64,000 nucleotides of DNA from Deltaproteobacteria bacterium (GCA_021781535.1 JAJXWO010000012.1:1-64000); one strand, 5' to 3'; numbered from the stretch's first letter, positions 1 to 9,530 are shown. Notes: generated by a model not told the origin, from the letters alone. Translations and numbers: made by a program.

Positions 1-3000
1 AGTCACCGTATCGTCCGGCAGCCCGGCAGCGCCATGATGGCGGGTGATTTCATTGCCGAGGATGGTCCCGACAACGCGATTGACATTGGTAATCGGCAGT
101 TCAGCGGTAACCTTTTCGCCCCGCTCGATTGCCGGCTGGCAGAGTTCAAGCAGCCTGGTCATGTCGATCGATTTTTCCAGGCCGTGATCCTGCTGCTCGG
201 TACAGTAGCGCCCAACGTTCAAGGCAACTTTCGGCTGATAAAGAATGTTGGAGAAATCGAGCCCCTGTGCCTTCCAATGGTCAATAGCCTTGTTGGACTC
301 AAGGACATCACAGCGGCCGACCATTTCATTCAAGGTGCGGAAACCGAGTTGCGCCATGATTTCGCGCAGCTCCTGGGCGACAAAGCGCATGAAGTTGACA
401 ACGTACTCCGGCTTGCCGCTGAAGTTTTTGCGCAGTTTCGGGTCCTGGGTCGCCACTCCGGTCGGGCAGGTGTTGCTGTGGCAGACGCGCATCATGACGC
501 ATCCCAAAGTCACCAGCGGCGCAGTGGCAAAACCGAATTCCTCGGCACCCAGGAGGGCGGCAATGGCTACATCGCGGCCGGTCTTCAACTGCCCGTCAGC
601 TTCGATAATGATCCGGCTGCGCAGATTATTCAGCAGCAGGGTCTGGTGCGTTTCGGCCAGGCCGAGCTCCCAGGGAAGGCCGGCATGCTTGATACTGGAG
701 ATCGGTGACGCACCGGTGCCACCATCATAGCCGCTGATCAGCACGACATCAGCATGGGCCTTGGCGACACCCGCCGCAATCGTTCCGACACCGACTTCAG
801 ACACGAGCTTCACGCTGATGCGGGCACGGCGGTTGGCATTTTTCAGATCATGAATCAGTTCGGCCAGATCCTCGATGGAATAGATATCGTGGTGCGGTGG
901 TGGAGATACCAGACCGACTCCCGGAGTAGTATGACGAGTCTTGGCAATCCAGGGATAAACCTTGGTGCCGGGCAGCTCTCCCCCCTCGCCCGGCTTTGCC
1001 CCTTGAGCCATCTTGATCTGCAGTTCACCGGCATTGGTCAGGTAATCGCTGGTGACGCCGAAACGGCCGGAAGCAACCTGCTTGATGGCACTGTTTTTTG
1101 AATCCCCCAGCTCGTTGGTCCAGGTAAAGCGCTCAGGGTCCTCGCCCCCCTCGCCGGTATTGGATCTTCCCCCGATGCGGTTCATCGCAATCGCAAGCGC
1201 TTCGTGGGCCTCCTTGCTGATCGAACCGTAGGACATGGCGCCGGTCTTGAATCGTTTCATGATTTCTTCTACCGGCTCGACTTCATCAAGCGGCACTGAA
1301 GGCATATTGTCCTTGAACTCAAGCAGGCCGCGCAGTGTGTACTGATGTGTACTCTGTTCGTCGATCAACGAAGAGAATACCTTGAATTCGCGATAATCGT
1401 CATTACGGGTCGCTTTCTGCAGCGACGTTATGGTTAACGGATTATACTGATGTTCTTCGCCATCCTTGCGCCATTGATACACTCCGCCAGGTGCAAGCGT
1501 CACCTCGGGGGCAACCCGCTCCGGATAAGCTCGGGCGTGGCGTTCCATCAATTCCCGGGCAATTCCGTTAATATCAGTCCCCCCGATACGCGAGGGCGTC
1601 CAGACAAAATAACGGTCGATCACGGATTGATGCAGGCCGACCGCTTCAAAAATCTGTGCGCCTCGATAGCTCTGCACAGTGGAGATCCCCATCTTGGCCA
1701 TAGTCTTTACAATTCCCTTGATGGAGGCCTTGATATAGTTCTTGACCGCTGTTTTGTGGTCGAGTTCCGGCAGCATCCCTTGCAGAATCATGTCATCTAA
1801 AGATTCAAAGGCCAGATAAGGGTTGATTGCATTGACACCATAGCCGAGCAGCACGGCAAAATGATGGACCTCGCGCGGCTCCCCCGACTCCAGGACAAGT
1901 GAAGCCAACGTACGAGTGCCGCTGGTGACGAGATGGTGGTGAAGGCCGGAAACCGCCAGTAGCGCTGGAAGAGCGGCATTATCTTTATCGACGCCACGAT
2001 CTGAGAGGATAAGTATAGTGCACCCGCTCTCAACCGCCACATCGGCAGCAGCAAAGAGAGCCTCCAGACCCTTCTCCATGGCGCTGGCACCTCGTGCCGC
2101 TGGGAAAAGCAGTGAGAGAGTTGCGGATTTGAAACCAGGGCGGTCAATCTGGCGCAGTTTTTCCAGTTCCTGATTGCCCAGCAGCGGATGCTGAAGCTTG
2201 ATCCTCCGGGCGTTCGCTGCTGTCGGCTCCAGTATATTGCCCTCTGAGCCGATCAACGTGAAGGTTGATGTGACAATTTCTTCACGAATGGGGTCAATAG
2301 GCGGGTTGGTAACCTGGGCGAATAATTGTTTAAAATAATTGTACAGCAGCTGATTCTGGCTTGAGAGCACTGCCAACGGCGTGTCGGTACCCATGGAGCC
2401 GAGCGGCTGGATGCCGTCACGAGCCATAGGCCCCAGGACAACACGCTGATCCTCATACGTATAACCAAAAGCCTGCTGGCGCTGAATCAGGTCAGCATGA
2501 TCCGGAAGCGGGGCATCAGGTACGGCCGGCAGTTCTTCGAGGGTTACGTGGTGTTCTTCCAGCCACTGGCGATACGGATTTGCTGCTGCAAGTTCCTTCT
2601 TGATTTCCTCATCGGGTACAATGCGCCCCTGCTCCGTGTCAACCAGGAACATCTGCCCCGGCTGGAGCCGGCCCTTGCTCAGGATACGGCGTGGTTCAAT
2701 CTGCAGGACTCCGGCTTCAGAGGCCATGATAACCAGATCGTCGTTTGTTATGTAATACCTGGAAGGGCGCAGCCCGTTGCGGTCAAGAACCGCCCCGATG
2801 CAACGGCCATCGGTAAAGGCGATTGCGGCAGGGCCGTCCCATGGTGCCATAAGACAGGAGTGATATTCGTAAAACGCCCTCTTTTCGTCACTCATGCCGG
2901 TGTGGTTTTCCCATGGTTCAGGCACCATCATCATGACGGCGTGCGGCAGCGAACGACCGCTCATGACGAGCAGCTCCAGACAGTTGTCAAACATGGCAGA

Positions 3001-3888
3001 ATCCGAACCATTATCATTGATAATCGGCAGCGCCTTCTTGATATCATCACCAAACAGGGCGCTTTCAAAAAGATTCTGGCGGGCGTTCATCCAGTTGACA
3101 TTGCCGCGCAGGGTGTTGATCTCACCGTTATGGGCAAGATAATGATAGGGATGGGCACGATCCCAGCTGGGAAAGGTATTGGTAGAGAAGCGCGAATGCA
3201 CCAGAGCAATAGCGGTTTCCATGGCAGGATCGCGCAGTTCGGGGAAGTACTGGTCTACCTGCACCGGCATGAGCATGCCCTTGTAGATTATGGTCCGCGT
3301 CGAGAGGCTGCAGACATACCAATGATCATCGACATCGGCACGCCTGATCTCGTTGGTTGCCCGCTGATTGATGATATAAAGTTTACGCTCGAAATCCTGT
3401 TCATCAATGCAGCCGAGCGGACGCTTGAGAAACAGCTGCCGCACCATCGGCTCCCCTTCCCAGGCGGTATTCCCCAGCGAAGAGTTGTCGGTGGGCACGT
3501 TACGCCACCCGAGCAGCTCTACCCCTTCTTCGACCAGGATCTTTTCCATAATATGCCGGGCAGCATTGCGCTCGGTCGCTTTCGGAGAGGTAAACACCAT
3601 GCCGACGCCATAGTGAAACGGCTCGGGGAGCTCAATGCCGAGTGGCGAACACACTGACCGGAGGAAGCTGTCCGGCATCTGCATGAGAAGACCGGCGCCG
3701 TCCCCGGTGTTCGGTTCACTGCCGGTAGCACCGCGGTGATCAAGATTTATGAGTACCTCAAGCGCCTGACTGACGATCTCGTGGGACTTTTTACCTTTCA
3801 TATTGGCGACAAAGCCGACACCGCACGCGTCATGTTCGAATCGAGGATCGTAGAGGCCCTGTTTAACTGGTCGTTTATTGGTTTTCAT
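1..3888 (-). CDS. gltB: Glutamate synthase large subunit, 3' end outside window
   Basis: The large (alpha) subunit of glutamate synthase makes glutamate from glutamine and 2-oxoglutarate in the cytoplasm. An open frame runs 1,296 codons from an ATG at 3888 and leaves the window without a stop. A short propeptide precedes Cys22 (DACGVGF), the N-terminal nucleophile of the class II glutamine amidotransferase domain. A central domain follows, then the FMN/synthase domain with [12 protein letters not shown] and [10 protein letters not shown]. Near residue 1130 the cysteine pattern of the 3Fe-4S cluster is visible ([16 protein letters not shown]). The family is about 1,500 residues, so roughly 200 C-terminal residues are missing here. 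A sigma-54 promoter about 70 bp upstream suggests nitrogen control. The small subunit gene is not in the window. Confidence 0.97.
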   Translation of the reverse strand, partial: MKTNKRPVKQGLYDPRFEHDACGVGFVANMKGKKSHEIVSQALEVLINLDHRGATGSEPNTGDGAGLLMQMPDSFLRSVCSPLGIELPEPFHYGVGMVFTSPKATERNAARHIMEKILVEEGVELLGWRNVPTDNSSLGNTAWEGEPMVRQLFLKRPLGCIDEQDFERKLYIINQRATNEIRRADVDDHWYVCSLSTRTIIYKGMLMPVQVDQYFPELRDPAMETAIALVHSRFSTNTFPSWDRAHPYHYLAHNGEINTLRGNVNWMNARQNLFESALFGDDIKKALPIINDNGSDSAMFDNCLELLVMSGRSLPHAVMMMVPEPWENHTGMSDEKRAFYEYHSCLMAPWDGPAAIAFTDGRCIGAVLDRNGLRPSRYYITNDDLVIMASEAGVLQIEPRRILSKGRLQPGQMFLVDTEQGRIVPDEEIKKELAAANPYRQWLEEHHVTLEELPAVPDAPLPDHADLIQRQQAFGYTYEDQRVVLGPMARDGIQPLGSMGTDTPLAVLSSQNQLLYNYFKQLFAQVTNPPIDPIREEIVTSTFTLIGSEGNILEPTAANARRIKLQHPLLGNQELEKLRQIDRPGFKSATLSLLFPAARGASAMEKGLEALFAAADVAVESGCTILILSDRGVDKDNAALPALLAVSGLHHHLVTSGTRTLASLVLESGEPREVHHFAVLLGYGVNAINPYLAFESLDDMILQGMLPELDHKTAVKNYIKASIKGIVKTMAKMGISTVQSYRGAQIFEAVGLHQSVIDRYFVWTPSRIGGTDINGIARELMERHARAYPERVAPEVTLAPGGVYQWRKDGEEHQYNPLTITSLQKATRNDDYREFKVFSSLIDEQSTHQYTLRGLLEFKDNMPSVPLDEVEPVEEIMKRFKTGAMSYGSISKEAHEALAIAMNRIGGRSNTGEGGEDPERFTWTNELGDSKNSAIKQVASGRFGVTSDYLTNAGELQIKMAQGAKPGEGGELPGTKVYPWIAKTRHTTPGVGLVSPPPHHDIYSIEDLAELIHDLKNANRRARISVKLVSEVGVGTIAAGVAKAHADVVLISGYDGGTGASPISSIKHAGLPWELGLAETHQTLLLNNLRSRIIIEADGQLKTGRDVAIAALLGAEEFGFATAPLVTLGCVMMRVCHSNTCPTGVATQDPKLRKNFSGKPEYVVNFMRFVAQELREIMAQLGFRTLNEMVGRCDVLESNKAIDHWKAQGLDFSNILYQPKVALNVGRYCTEQQDHGLEKSIDMTRLLELCQPAIERGEKVTAELPITNVNRVVGTILGNEITRHHGAAGLPDDTVT

Positions 3889-3954
3889 GGAAGCAGCCTT
3901 CGTAAACGTATTCTTTTTTGAGTTCCCCGCAACGGGGGCGGGTTATTTTTGTAA

Positions 3955-3969
3955 GCAGGGAGTGTGCCA
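3955..3969 (-). promoter_or_regulatory. Sigma-54 (-24/-12) promoter of gltB
   Basis: The minus strand reads TGGCACACTCCCTGC. GG and GC have the exact spacing of the sigma-54 consensus TGGCAC-N5-TTGC, with one mismatch in the -12 block. Transcription would start near 3943, leaving a leader of about 55 nt that contains a small CCCCG/CGGGG hairpin near 3923-3935. Sigma-54 control fits an ammonium-assimilation gene. This is a motif-based prediction. Confidence 0.75.
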
Positions 3970-4039
3970 GACTTTATGGGGAATGTGTCTGGTAACCAAA
4001 TTCTGTTCACTATGTTAACACGTTATGCCGGTCATTTTA

Positions 4040-4069
4040 GCAAATGAGGTGATTCATCAGTTCATTTGC
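4040..4069. promoter_or_regulatory. Dyad upstream of gltB, candidate activator site
   Basis: GCAAATGA (4040-4047) and TCATTTGC (4062-4069) are perfect inverted arms around a 14-nt centre that itself contains TGAT..ATCA. The dyad lies about 70-100 bp upstream of the gltB sigma-54 promoter, the usual distance for an enhancer-binding protein. It does not match the classical NtrC site, so the binding factor is unknown. Confidence 0.4.
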
Positions 4070-4134
4070 AGCGCAATCGTGAGTAGTAATAGCACTCGAA
4101 TGGGTACACAATCTTTTGACAATATCCACACAAG

Positions 4135-4236
4135 AGCCCGGGGTACGCCCCTGGAACCTCATGGCGGTGACCTTCACCAACAAAACCGCCCGGGAGATGG
4201 CCGAACAGGTCGACACACTGTGTGGGGGAGCACAGG
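4135..4236 (+). pseudogene. Fragment of a UvrD/PcrA-type helicase gene
   Basis: About 100 bp closely match 9844-9945 inside the intact helicase gene of this window, covering the codons for [20 protein letters not shown]. The copy has a 2-bp deletion and scattered substitutions, and no ORF extends on either side. It is a non-functional relic, either a partial duplication or the remains of a paralogous helicase gene. It sits among mobile-element remnants. Confidence 0.75.
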
Positions 4237-4288
4237 CAGGCTAAGATGAAACCGTTGAAAACAATTACAGTTAACCTTTTTGAGCGGA

Positions 4289-4385
4289 AGTTATTCGGCC
4301 ACCTTTGCCGATAGTGTCAGGGGAGGGGGAGTTGCTGGAGGCATATGTGACCTATGCCCGTTCAGTTTTAGTGGCCCCTTTGGTC
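4289..4385. repeat. Two imperfect transposon-end-like repeats
   Basis: AGTTATTCGGCCACCTTTG (from 4289) and AGTTTTAGTGGCCCCTTTGG (from 4364) align over about 21 positions with one indel. Repeats built around GGCC in this style resemble the multiple terminal repeats of IS21-type elements. No IS21 gene is present, so they would be remnants only. The family assignment is tentative. Confidence 0.3.
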
Positions 4386-4408
4386 AAGACAACAATCTGT
4401 TGAGTTTA

Positions 4409-4640
4409 CAGATGGTAGCCCGGCATATTGATGCACTTTTTCATACATACGCCCTCATGCTAGACGCTTCGCCAGAGCCGTTCTACAAAAATATTGTTCA
4501 ATCCCCGACCGCGGTCGTTCATGCTGATAGCGATGCTGTCCAACGTTAGGACACCGGTAAAAGCATCGCTCGTGAACGGGCATTCCTGGTCTTGTATTAA
4601 AGATTTCCGGTGTGCCGAATGGCCGAAGCGACTGTTCGAT
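4409..4640 (-). pseudogene. IS3-family transposase (orfB) remnant
   Basis: The minus strand encodes pieces of an rve-type integrase domain in two frames. FCIEQSLRPFGTPEIFNT comes first, then after a one-base slip DQECPFTSDAFTGVL and ISMNDRGRGLNNIFVERLW. These match the IS3-family pattern PEIFNTDQGSQFTS..ISMDGRGRALDNIFVERLWRS. A TAG stop directly follows the WRSV segment and a TAA closes the frame further on. The catalytic-domain upstream part and the N-terminal orfA are absent. The relic abuts the 3' end of the beta-barrel gene. Confidence 0.8.
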
Positions 4641-4649
4641 GCAAAATGG

Positions 4650-6125
4650 TCAGAAAGTAACCGTCAGCATCACTCTCTGGATATTGCCCCCCGGATTATA
4701 GTTAATCTTATTGGCAATACTGGAAAAGATATCGGTGCCGCCACCCGAACTGCCGCTGGCAGTGGTAGTAGTAGAACCCTGCACCGGCTTTTCGTTGGCA
4801 TCGTGGGTAGCGATGGGAATAAATTGTCCAAAAGCATAACCAACCGACAGATGTTCCCACCTGTAACCTAAACCAATAGAAAAGAACAGCATCTGGATAC
4901 GGTCCGTAGTTAACTTCAAGCTGCCTGCACCCGTCTTTCCCAATCCAAAGAGAAGACTGCGCCAGTAATCCAGTTGGGCAACCGGCCTGATATCCAGATA
5001 CTGACATCCAAGCCCCATTGAAAAATGCTCCCCCTGATATTCCGTCCCCAAATGGTACTGTTCACTTTTTAATTCTGCATTAAAAGTGTGGTTGTAGTTA
5101 CCGACGACCAATGATGGCCAAAAGCTGACTACCGAAGAACTGTTCGCAATCCCACCGCCATTGGCGGCAAGATCCCCCCGACGGTAGTTTGCTTCCACTG
5201 TCCAGTGGTCACCCAACTGTGCCCCCAGACCGATGCGATATTGCTGCCATGCGGTCGTTCCCTTGAGGTAGCCTCCCGGGTTTGCTGCGACAAAAAAATC
5301 CTGATTAAAATCAGTATAATGCCGTACATAGTCCCCGACAAGATACAGAGAAGCCGGCAGAGCCAGTTTGGCGGTGAAATGCCGATTGTCGGGATGTTTG
5401 AGCTCATTGGCATATTTTGCGTAGAATATGTCATTGTAATGCCAGGAGACATACAACTCATCAACATTTTCCTGATAATGTATCGGAACAGTCCCGTCAT
5501 TTCCAGAAAGTCTGACCGTAAAATCACCAGCAACATCAACGTATGACCGTTTGTAACCGACTTTAACGGATTCAAGCGGAGAAATCTCCAGTGTCAGGGG
5601 AATTTCGGGAGCACTGCGGTAATCCGTATCTACAACAGAAAGCCCCAGGGAAGCCTTGTCATTAAGCTTTAAAAACAACCCTCCTTTAACTGCATTGAAC
5701 TTTTCATCACTGGCTACAAAAACATCATCTTTGACGCTGGCAGCCTTGACATCAAACGAACGATAGCCATAACCAGCTGCCACATTGCCGGAAACATTGC
5801 CGTCCCAAAGGGAAAAAGGGGCGGCAATGGCGCTCTCCAGATGCTCTGCATAGGCATGGCTTCCTGCCCAGCTGCCGTTGTAAATCCTGATGGTGCGCTG
5901 GTTTTCATATGCCGTATCAAGCCGATATTTCCCCTTGCTGTCAAGAAACAGCGGTGACTGAAAATCGAGGTGGTCCCTCCCCTCCGGTAAACGCTCCATG
6001 CCGCCCCGGCTAAGCGAATTGATGCCGTCATCAACTAATAGGCCAACAATCTCGGTATAGGCAAAGACCCGGCCGGGAGCGCTCACAATACAAACAAACA
6101 GTAAAAACTTAATAAAATTGCGCAT
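4650..6125 (-). CDS. Outer-membrane beta-barrel protein, unrecognised family
   Basis: A 491-residue protein with a signal peptide (about residues 1-22, ending near RVFA). The rest has alternating hydrophobic and aromatic stretches typical of transmembrane beta strands, many Tyr and Gly, and the sequence ends VMLTVTF with a terminal Phe, as in BamA-assembled barrels. No named domain was recognised. It follows the 973-residue lipoprotein gene in the same direction, separated by 76 bp holding a hairpin with a T-run. Both genes lie behind the GEMM riboswitch at 9230-9325. A likely role is an outer-membrane channel or scaffold working with that lipoprotein, by inference from neighbourhood only. 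Downstream DNA is mobile-element debris. Confidence 0.8.
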   Translation of the reverse strand: MRNFIKFLLFVCIVSAPGRVFAYTEIVGLLVDDGINSLSRGGMERLPEGRDHLDFQSPLFLDSKGKYRLDTAYENQRTIRIYNGSWAGSHAYAEHLESAIAAPFSLWDGNVSGNVAAGYGYRSFDVKAASVKDDVFVASDEKFNAVKGGLFLKLNDKASLGLSVVDTDYRSAPEIPLTLEISPLESVKVGYKRSYVDVAGDFTVRLSGNDGTVPIHYQENVDELYVSWHYNDIFYAKYANELKHPDNRHFTAKLALPASLYLVGDYVRHYTDFNQDFFVAANPGGYLKGTTAWQQYRIGLGAQLGDHWTVEANYRRGDLAANGGGIANSSSVVSFWPSLVVGNYNHTFNAELKSEQYHLGTEYQGEHFSMGLGCQYLDIRPVAQLDYWRSLLFGLGKTGAGSLKLTTDRIQMLFFSIGLGYRWEHLSVGYAFGQFIPIATHDANEKPVQGSTTTTASGSSGGGTDIFSSIANKINYNPGGNIQRVMLTVTF

Positions 6126-6150
6126 CAGATCCCTGCTTTATCAATAAATT

Positions 6151-6176
6151 AAAAAAGGGCGGCCGATTGGCCGCCC
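6151..6176 (-). terminator. Intrinsic terminator or attenuator between lipoprotein and barrel genes
   Basis: GGGCGGCC-GATT-GGCCGCCC forms a perfect 8-bp stem, and on the minus strand it is followed by six T. It lies after the lipoprotein stop and before the barrel gene ATG. It would either end the lipoprotein transcript or let only part of transcription continue into the barrel gene. Confidence 0.7.
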
Positions 6177-6201
6177 CCGATTGAATTACCGACTGATCAG
6201 T

Positions 6202-9123
6202 TTAAAAGAACTGGCCGAGCAAGCCGGTAAGCTTGGCAACACCGCCGGCAGGTGTGCCGGCGAATTTGATGATTTTACCGTCTTCGATTCGGTAGAAGTA
6301 ACCGCCAACCATCACGCTACTGCCGCCAACATTGGCATAGGAAGCCACAACTGAATAGCTGGATGCCGGATCGCGCTTCTCGCCGTTGGTATAGAGGAAA
6401 CCATTCTGGAAGGCCAAGCTGTCCACGTACTCCGATGTGGTAAAAAGAGAAACATCGGTGGAGAGATTGCTCAATTTCCGCACCTCGGCCGAATCCGTCC
6501 CGGTCAGCTGATCCCAGCTGGATATGGCATAATAAATATCCGTACCGTTCGCAGTAACTGCAGCGGGGTAAGCATTTGTTGGGACGATATACTGGAACGC
6601 AGGGGTCGTCCCGAGTGTCAAGGTAGTCGTATCTGAGATGGAATACATCTTTAATGTCATATCATACACATTAGTCGTGGAGTTCAACGTCTGCTCCACG
6701 ATAATGGCATTTAGCTGGCCGTTGTAGAAGAGCAATTGCATAATATTAGCTGATGTTGCCAGATCGCCGACCTTCGTAACGTTTCCGGTTGAGAGAGCTA
6801 CTTTCTTTATGACGTAGTTATTTGTATATGTGTAGTTAACATTGTCATATGTATTGCCATTGTAAATCAGAATATAGGCAGAGGTGCCGTCTGACGTAAA
6901 CTGACCATAACCATAGTAGCCATTGTCCAGAGATTCACCGGTCAGCAGTTTACCATCGATCACAGGCAAAATGCCGTTAAAGCCGGCCACATTGTTAACA
7001 AGGGTATTGCCCGGCAGGATGCCGTTGAGGGTGTAGTCAGGCAGATCGCTCTTGGGGACAATTTCGGAAGAGATCGGATAATATTTGGTAATAGTATTGC
7101 CTGAATAATCAGTATAACTATAGGACCTCTCACCGGCTACCGGCGTGTTATACGTGACAGACAGCGTTACATCACGCGGTACGTCGTAACCAAAGATAGG
7201 AAGGTTAGCCCTGGTCAGCGGGTTGGTGAAGAACTTGGTGGCGTCGATAGTCACCGACTTGCCGCCGATGGTCCATACTTTCGCCCCCTGGAGCGATGCA
7301 GTTATATCAGTGAGGGCAGTCGTGAAGTCTGTTTTTTGCAATGTAGTCCAGCTTGCGAGATCGAATGAACCTGCCCCTGCAGCGCGTAGGACAAGGGTGT
7401 CGTAAGCGCTTTTAGCCTTCGCAGCCGCGGCTTGGGCATTTGTCAAGGCACCTGACATTTTTGCCGCCCCCCCGCTCTTGAGGGTAAAGACCGTTGCACT
7501 GTTGATCAGCGCCAGTGGGTCCTGGCCGATGGTATTGTAGTTATATGGAGAAGGGATGTCGAAGTTGTAGGCTGTGGCGGTCTTGAAAAGAACCTGGAAA
7601 AGATTCAAAGCCGCATCCAAGGTATAAAACTCGCCATCGTTCAAGGTCACGTCCCGACCGTTGATCGGGTTTCCCTGCATCGCTTTGGTCACGGTAAAGG
7701 AATAGCTGTTTCCTTCCACTTTTGCCAGACGGGCAAGGATCTTATCGATCCTGGGGATGATCACGTTGTCGATGAGGGTCTGCATTTCGCTGATGGTCGG
7801 CGCTGTAGTCGGCACCAGGTTCAGCTGTTTTGCCAGCGATTTGAAACCGGTCTTCTGCTGCGGCAGTTTGCCTTGCAGGGCTTTGAAAGCAGCCAACACA
7901 TCCTGGGCGCTGCTTGTTGATGCAACGGTCTTTGCCGTTGACTTCATAAGGGAAGTGCCGCTGGTGAGTTGGATGGAGGTCATGTTGCCGAATGGAAGCT
8001 TGATCGGGCTGGTCCCCTGGACAAACTGGTTCACCGTCGGCAGCATGCCGCCCCATTTCGTAACGATAGACTTGACGTCAGCATCTTCCATCAGCATCAG
8101 GCCGCTGGTGATCGCCCCGCCGAAGTTGGCCTCTTTGTTTGTCGGGTCCGCAACAAGGGCATTTTCATAGTTTATACTGGCGTTAGCAATATCCTGCTTA
8201 GTGAGATAAGCATTGGCCATAGTGACATATTCCGCAGCTGTCAACCCTGTAGCCGGTGTAGTCGATGCAGGCGGTGTGTAGCTTCCTGAAGCTGTTGTAA
8301 TTGTCTCGGTCGCGGTTGCGCTCGTCATGGTGGTTGCTGATGTGGCAGCAGAACTTGTGTTTGTGGCAGTGTTATAGACGATTGTCTGTACAGTTATGGT
8401 TGTTGTCGATGTCCCTGCCATGAAATCGTGGGCGTCAAGCTTTTGCGTGATCGCCGCATTGACGATCAGATAGCTGTTTATAAGGTCTGCTTTTGCCTGA
8501 GTATCAATGCTTGACACACTGCCGTTAGCGAATGCGGTAGCAAGCGTGTTGATCTGGCTTTCTAAGTTTGCTGGCTGTATGTCCGTGCGGATAGTTTCAG
8601 ATACAATCCCTACAGATACAGCTGCGGGAAGCTGGGAGTTTTCTTCGCCAAGCTTGATAGCTCCGGCGGTAAGGCTATATGTGGATGCTATCTTATTTTC
8701 CGCCATGACTACTGCTGTGGTGGAAACCGGGTTGACAGTCTGCGCTGCGACGGTTCCAACAATTACTTTTTCCTTCTCGATGAGTTTTTTTACGACCTGG
8801 TTGGTAGATGTCCTTTTTGCTTTCAGCACGTAATCAACGTTTGGCGTCAGTCCGGTAACTTCGTAGGAATAAATCCGCGTTGTTTGTGCATCGTCGTATG
8901 TGGGTTTAACGGTTGCAATCTTTTTCCCGTTAAGGTCGTAAACTTCAACAGCGATATCATTTTCCGTAACCAGTTTTGCGGTAGTCTTGGCAGTGGTTGT
9001 CACGTCTGGAAATTCTACTGCTCCTTTTAATGTGGTGGTAGTCGTCCCGGTACTACCGCCTCCACATGCCGACAAGAGTGTCAAGTTCAACAACAGGAAT
9101 AACCATAATAAATTTCGTTTCAT
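6202..9123 (-). CDS. Large lipoprotein with TPR-like segment, unrecognised family
   Basis: A 973-residue protein with a lipoprotein signal peptide; the lipobox LLSAC places lipidated Cys at residue 20, followed by a Gly/Ser/Thr-rich tether. Residues about 30-130 look like an Ig or carboxypeptidase-regulatory beta domain. Around 240-290 is a Ser/Thr-rich linker. Around 295-335 there is a TPR-like helical pair (AYLTKQDIANASINYENALV). A helical middle and a Tyr/Asn/Thr-rich C-terminal third with propeller-like beta repeats follow. No enzyme motif was seen. The ATG at 9123 has a strong AAGGAGAGG site. The gene is controlled by a GEMM-I riboswitch and terminator, and is followed by the beta-barrel gene. 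It is probably on the cell surface or in the outer membrane; function unknown. Confidence 0.85.
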   Translation of the reverse strand: MKRNLLWLFLLLNLTLLSACGGGSTGTTTTTLKGAVEFPDVTTTAKTTAKLVTENDIAVEVYDLNGKKIATVKPTYDDAQTTRIYSYEVTGLTPNVDYVLKAKRTSTNQVVKKLIEKEKVIVGTVAAQTVNPVSTTAVVMAENKIASTYSLTAGAIKLGEENSQLPAAVSVGIVSETIRTDIQPANLESQINTLATAFANGSVSSIDTQAKADLINSYLIVNAAITQKLDAHDFMAGTSTTTITVQTIVYNTATNTSSAATSATTMTSATATETITTASGSYTPPASTTPATGLTAAEYVTMANAYLTKQDIANASINYENALVADPTNKEANFGGAITSGLMLMEDADVKSIVTKWGGMLPTVNQFVQGTSPIKLPFGNMTSIQLTSGTSLMKSTAKTVASTSSAQDVLAAFKALQGKLPQQKTGFKSLAKQLNLVPTTAPTISEMQTLIDNVIIPRIDKILARLAKVEGNSYSFTVTKAMQGNPINGRDVTLNDGEFYTLDAALNLFQVLFKTATAYNFDIPSPYNYNTIGQDPLALINSATVFTLKSGGAAKMSGALTNAQAAAAKAKSAYDTLVLRAAGAGSFDLASWTTLQKTDFTTALTDITASLQGAKVWTIGGKSVTIDATKFFTNPLTRANLPIFGYDVPRDVTLSVTYNTPVAGERSYSYTDYSGNTITKYYPISSEIVPKSDLPDYTLNGILPGNTLVNNVAGFNGILPVIDGKLLTGESLDNGYYGYGQFTSDGTSAYILIYNGNTYDNVNYTYTNNYVIKKVALSTGNVTKVGDLATSANIMQLLFYNGQLNAIIVEQTLNSTTNVYDMTLKMYSISDTTTLTLGTTPAFQYIVPTNAYPAAVTANGTDIYYAISSWDQLTGTDSAEVRKLSNLSTDVSLFTTSEYVDSLAFQNGFLYTNGEKRDPASSYSVVASYANVGGSSVMVGGYFYRIEDGKIIKFAGTPAGGVAKLTGLLGQFF

Positions 9124-9180
9124 TTACCTCTCCTTTTTTTAGATAACTACCGCCTATGCGGAAAATACTGATCACAAATA

Positions 9181-9216
9181 AAAAACGCCCACTCTAGGCC
9201 AAGAACGGGCGTTTTT
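9181..9216 (-). terminator. Riboswitch expression-platform terminator
   Basis: AAAAACGCCC and GGGCGTTTTT form a 10-bp stem with a 16-nt loop, and the minus strand continues into a T-run. It begins about 20 nt after the GEMM aptamer and about 60 nt before the lipoprotein ATG, so it is the likely switch between early termination and read-through. The hairpin is symmetrical and could also work on the plus strand. Confidence 0.8.
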
Positions 9217-9229
9217 TAATTCAAAACTC

Positions 9230-9325
9230 CACTTGCTCTTCGGTAACCGGCAATCCATATATATGGACCCTTGGGTTTTGCGTCACCAGATTACTCTGAT
9301 TTTGCTCTTATCGGCAGCTGCACAT
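9230..9325 (-). ncRNA. GEMM-I riboswitch, cyclic AMP-GMP-type (GEMM-Ib)
   Basis: Read on the minus strand, the segment has the conserved GEMM-I parts in order: GATAAGAGCAAA, a stem CAGA/UCUG capped by a GUAA tetraloop, GUGACGCAAAACC, a second arm ending UCCAUAUAUAUGGA, and GCCGGUUACCGA. In the well-studied Vc2 aptamer the first motif is AGGGCAAA and its middle G (G20) contacts the ligand. Here the motif is AGAGCAAA, so the base at 9306 is A. That change is the known signature of Geobacter GEMM-Ib aptamers that prefer 3',3'-cyclic AMP-GMP over cyclic di-GMP. An intrinsic terminator follows. Ligand choice is inferred from this one residue. Confidence 0.88.
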
Positions 9326-9530
9326 TATGTATACATCATTTAATGTCTCATATATAAACTCTTTTAAGTTACTTATGCAAGAAGTTTATTTATTTTTAAT
9401 ATCAGACATTTTAAAATATCTTACAGGGATACGAGAAAGAGTTATTAACGTTAAAATCTTATGTACTGGCGTTGGATGAGGTATCAAACGCTCTAAACGG
9501 GCTTGACACCGTTCATCTTTGCATGACACA

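Noticed and set aside
2497-3657. Long plus-strand ORF of 386 codons
   Set aside because: It is the antisense frame of gltB, whose minus-strand frame has clear protein motifs; no family resemblance in the plus frame.
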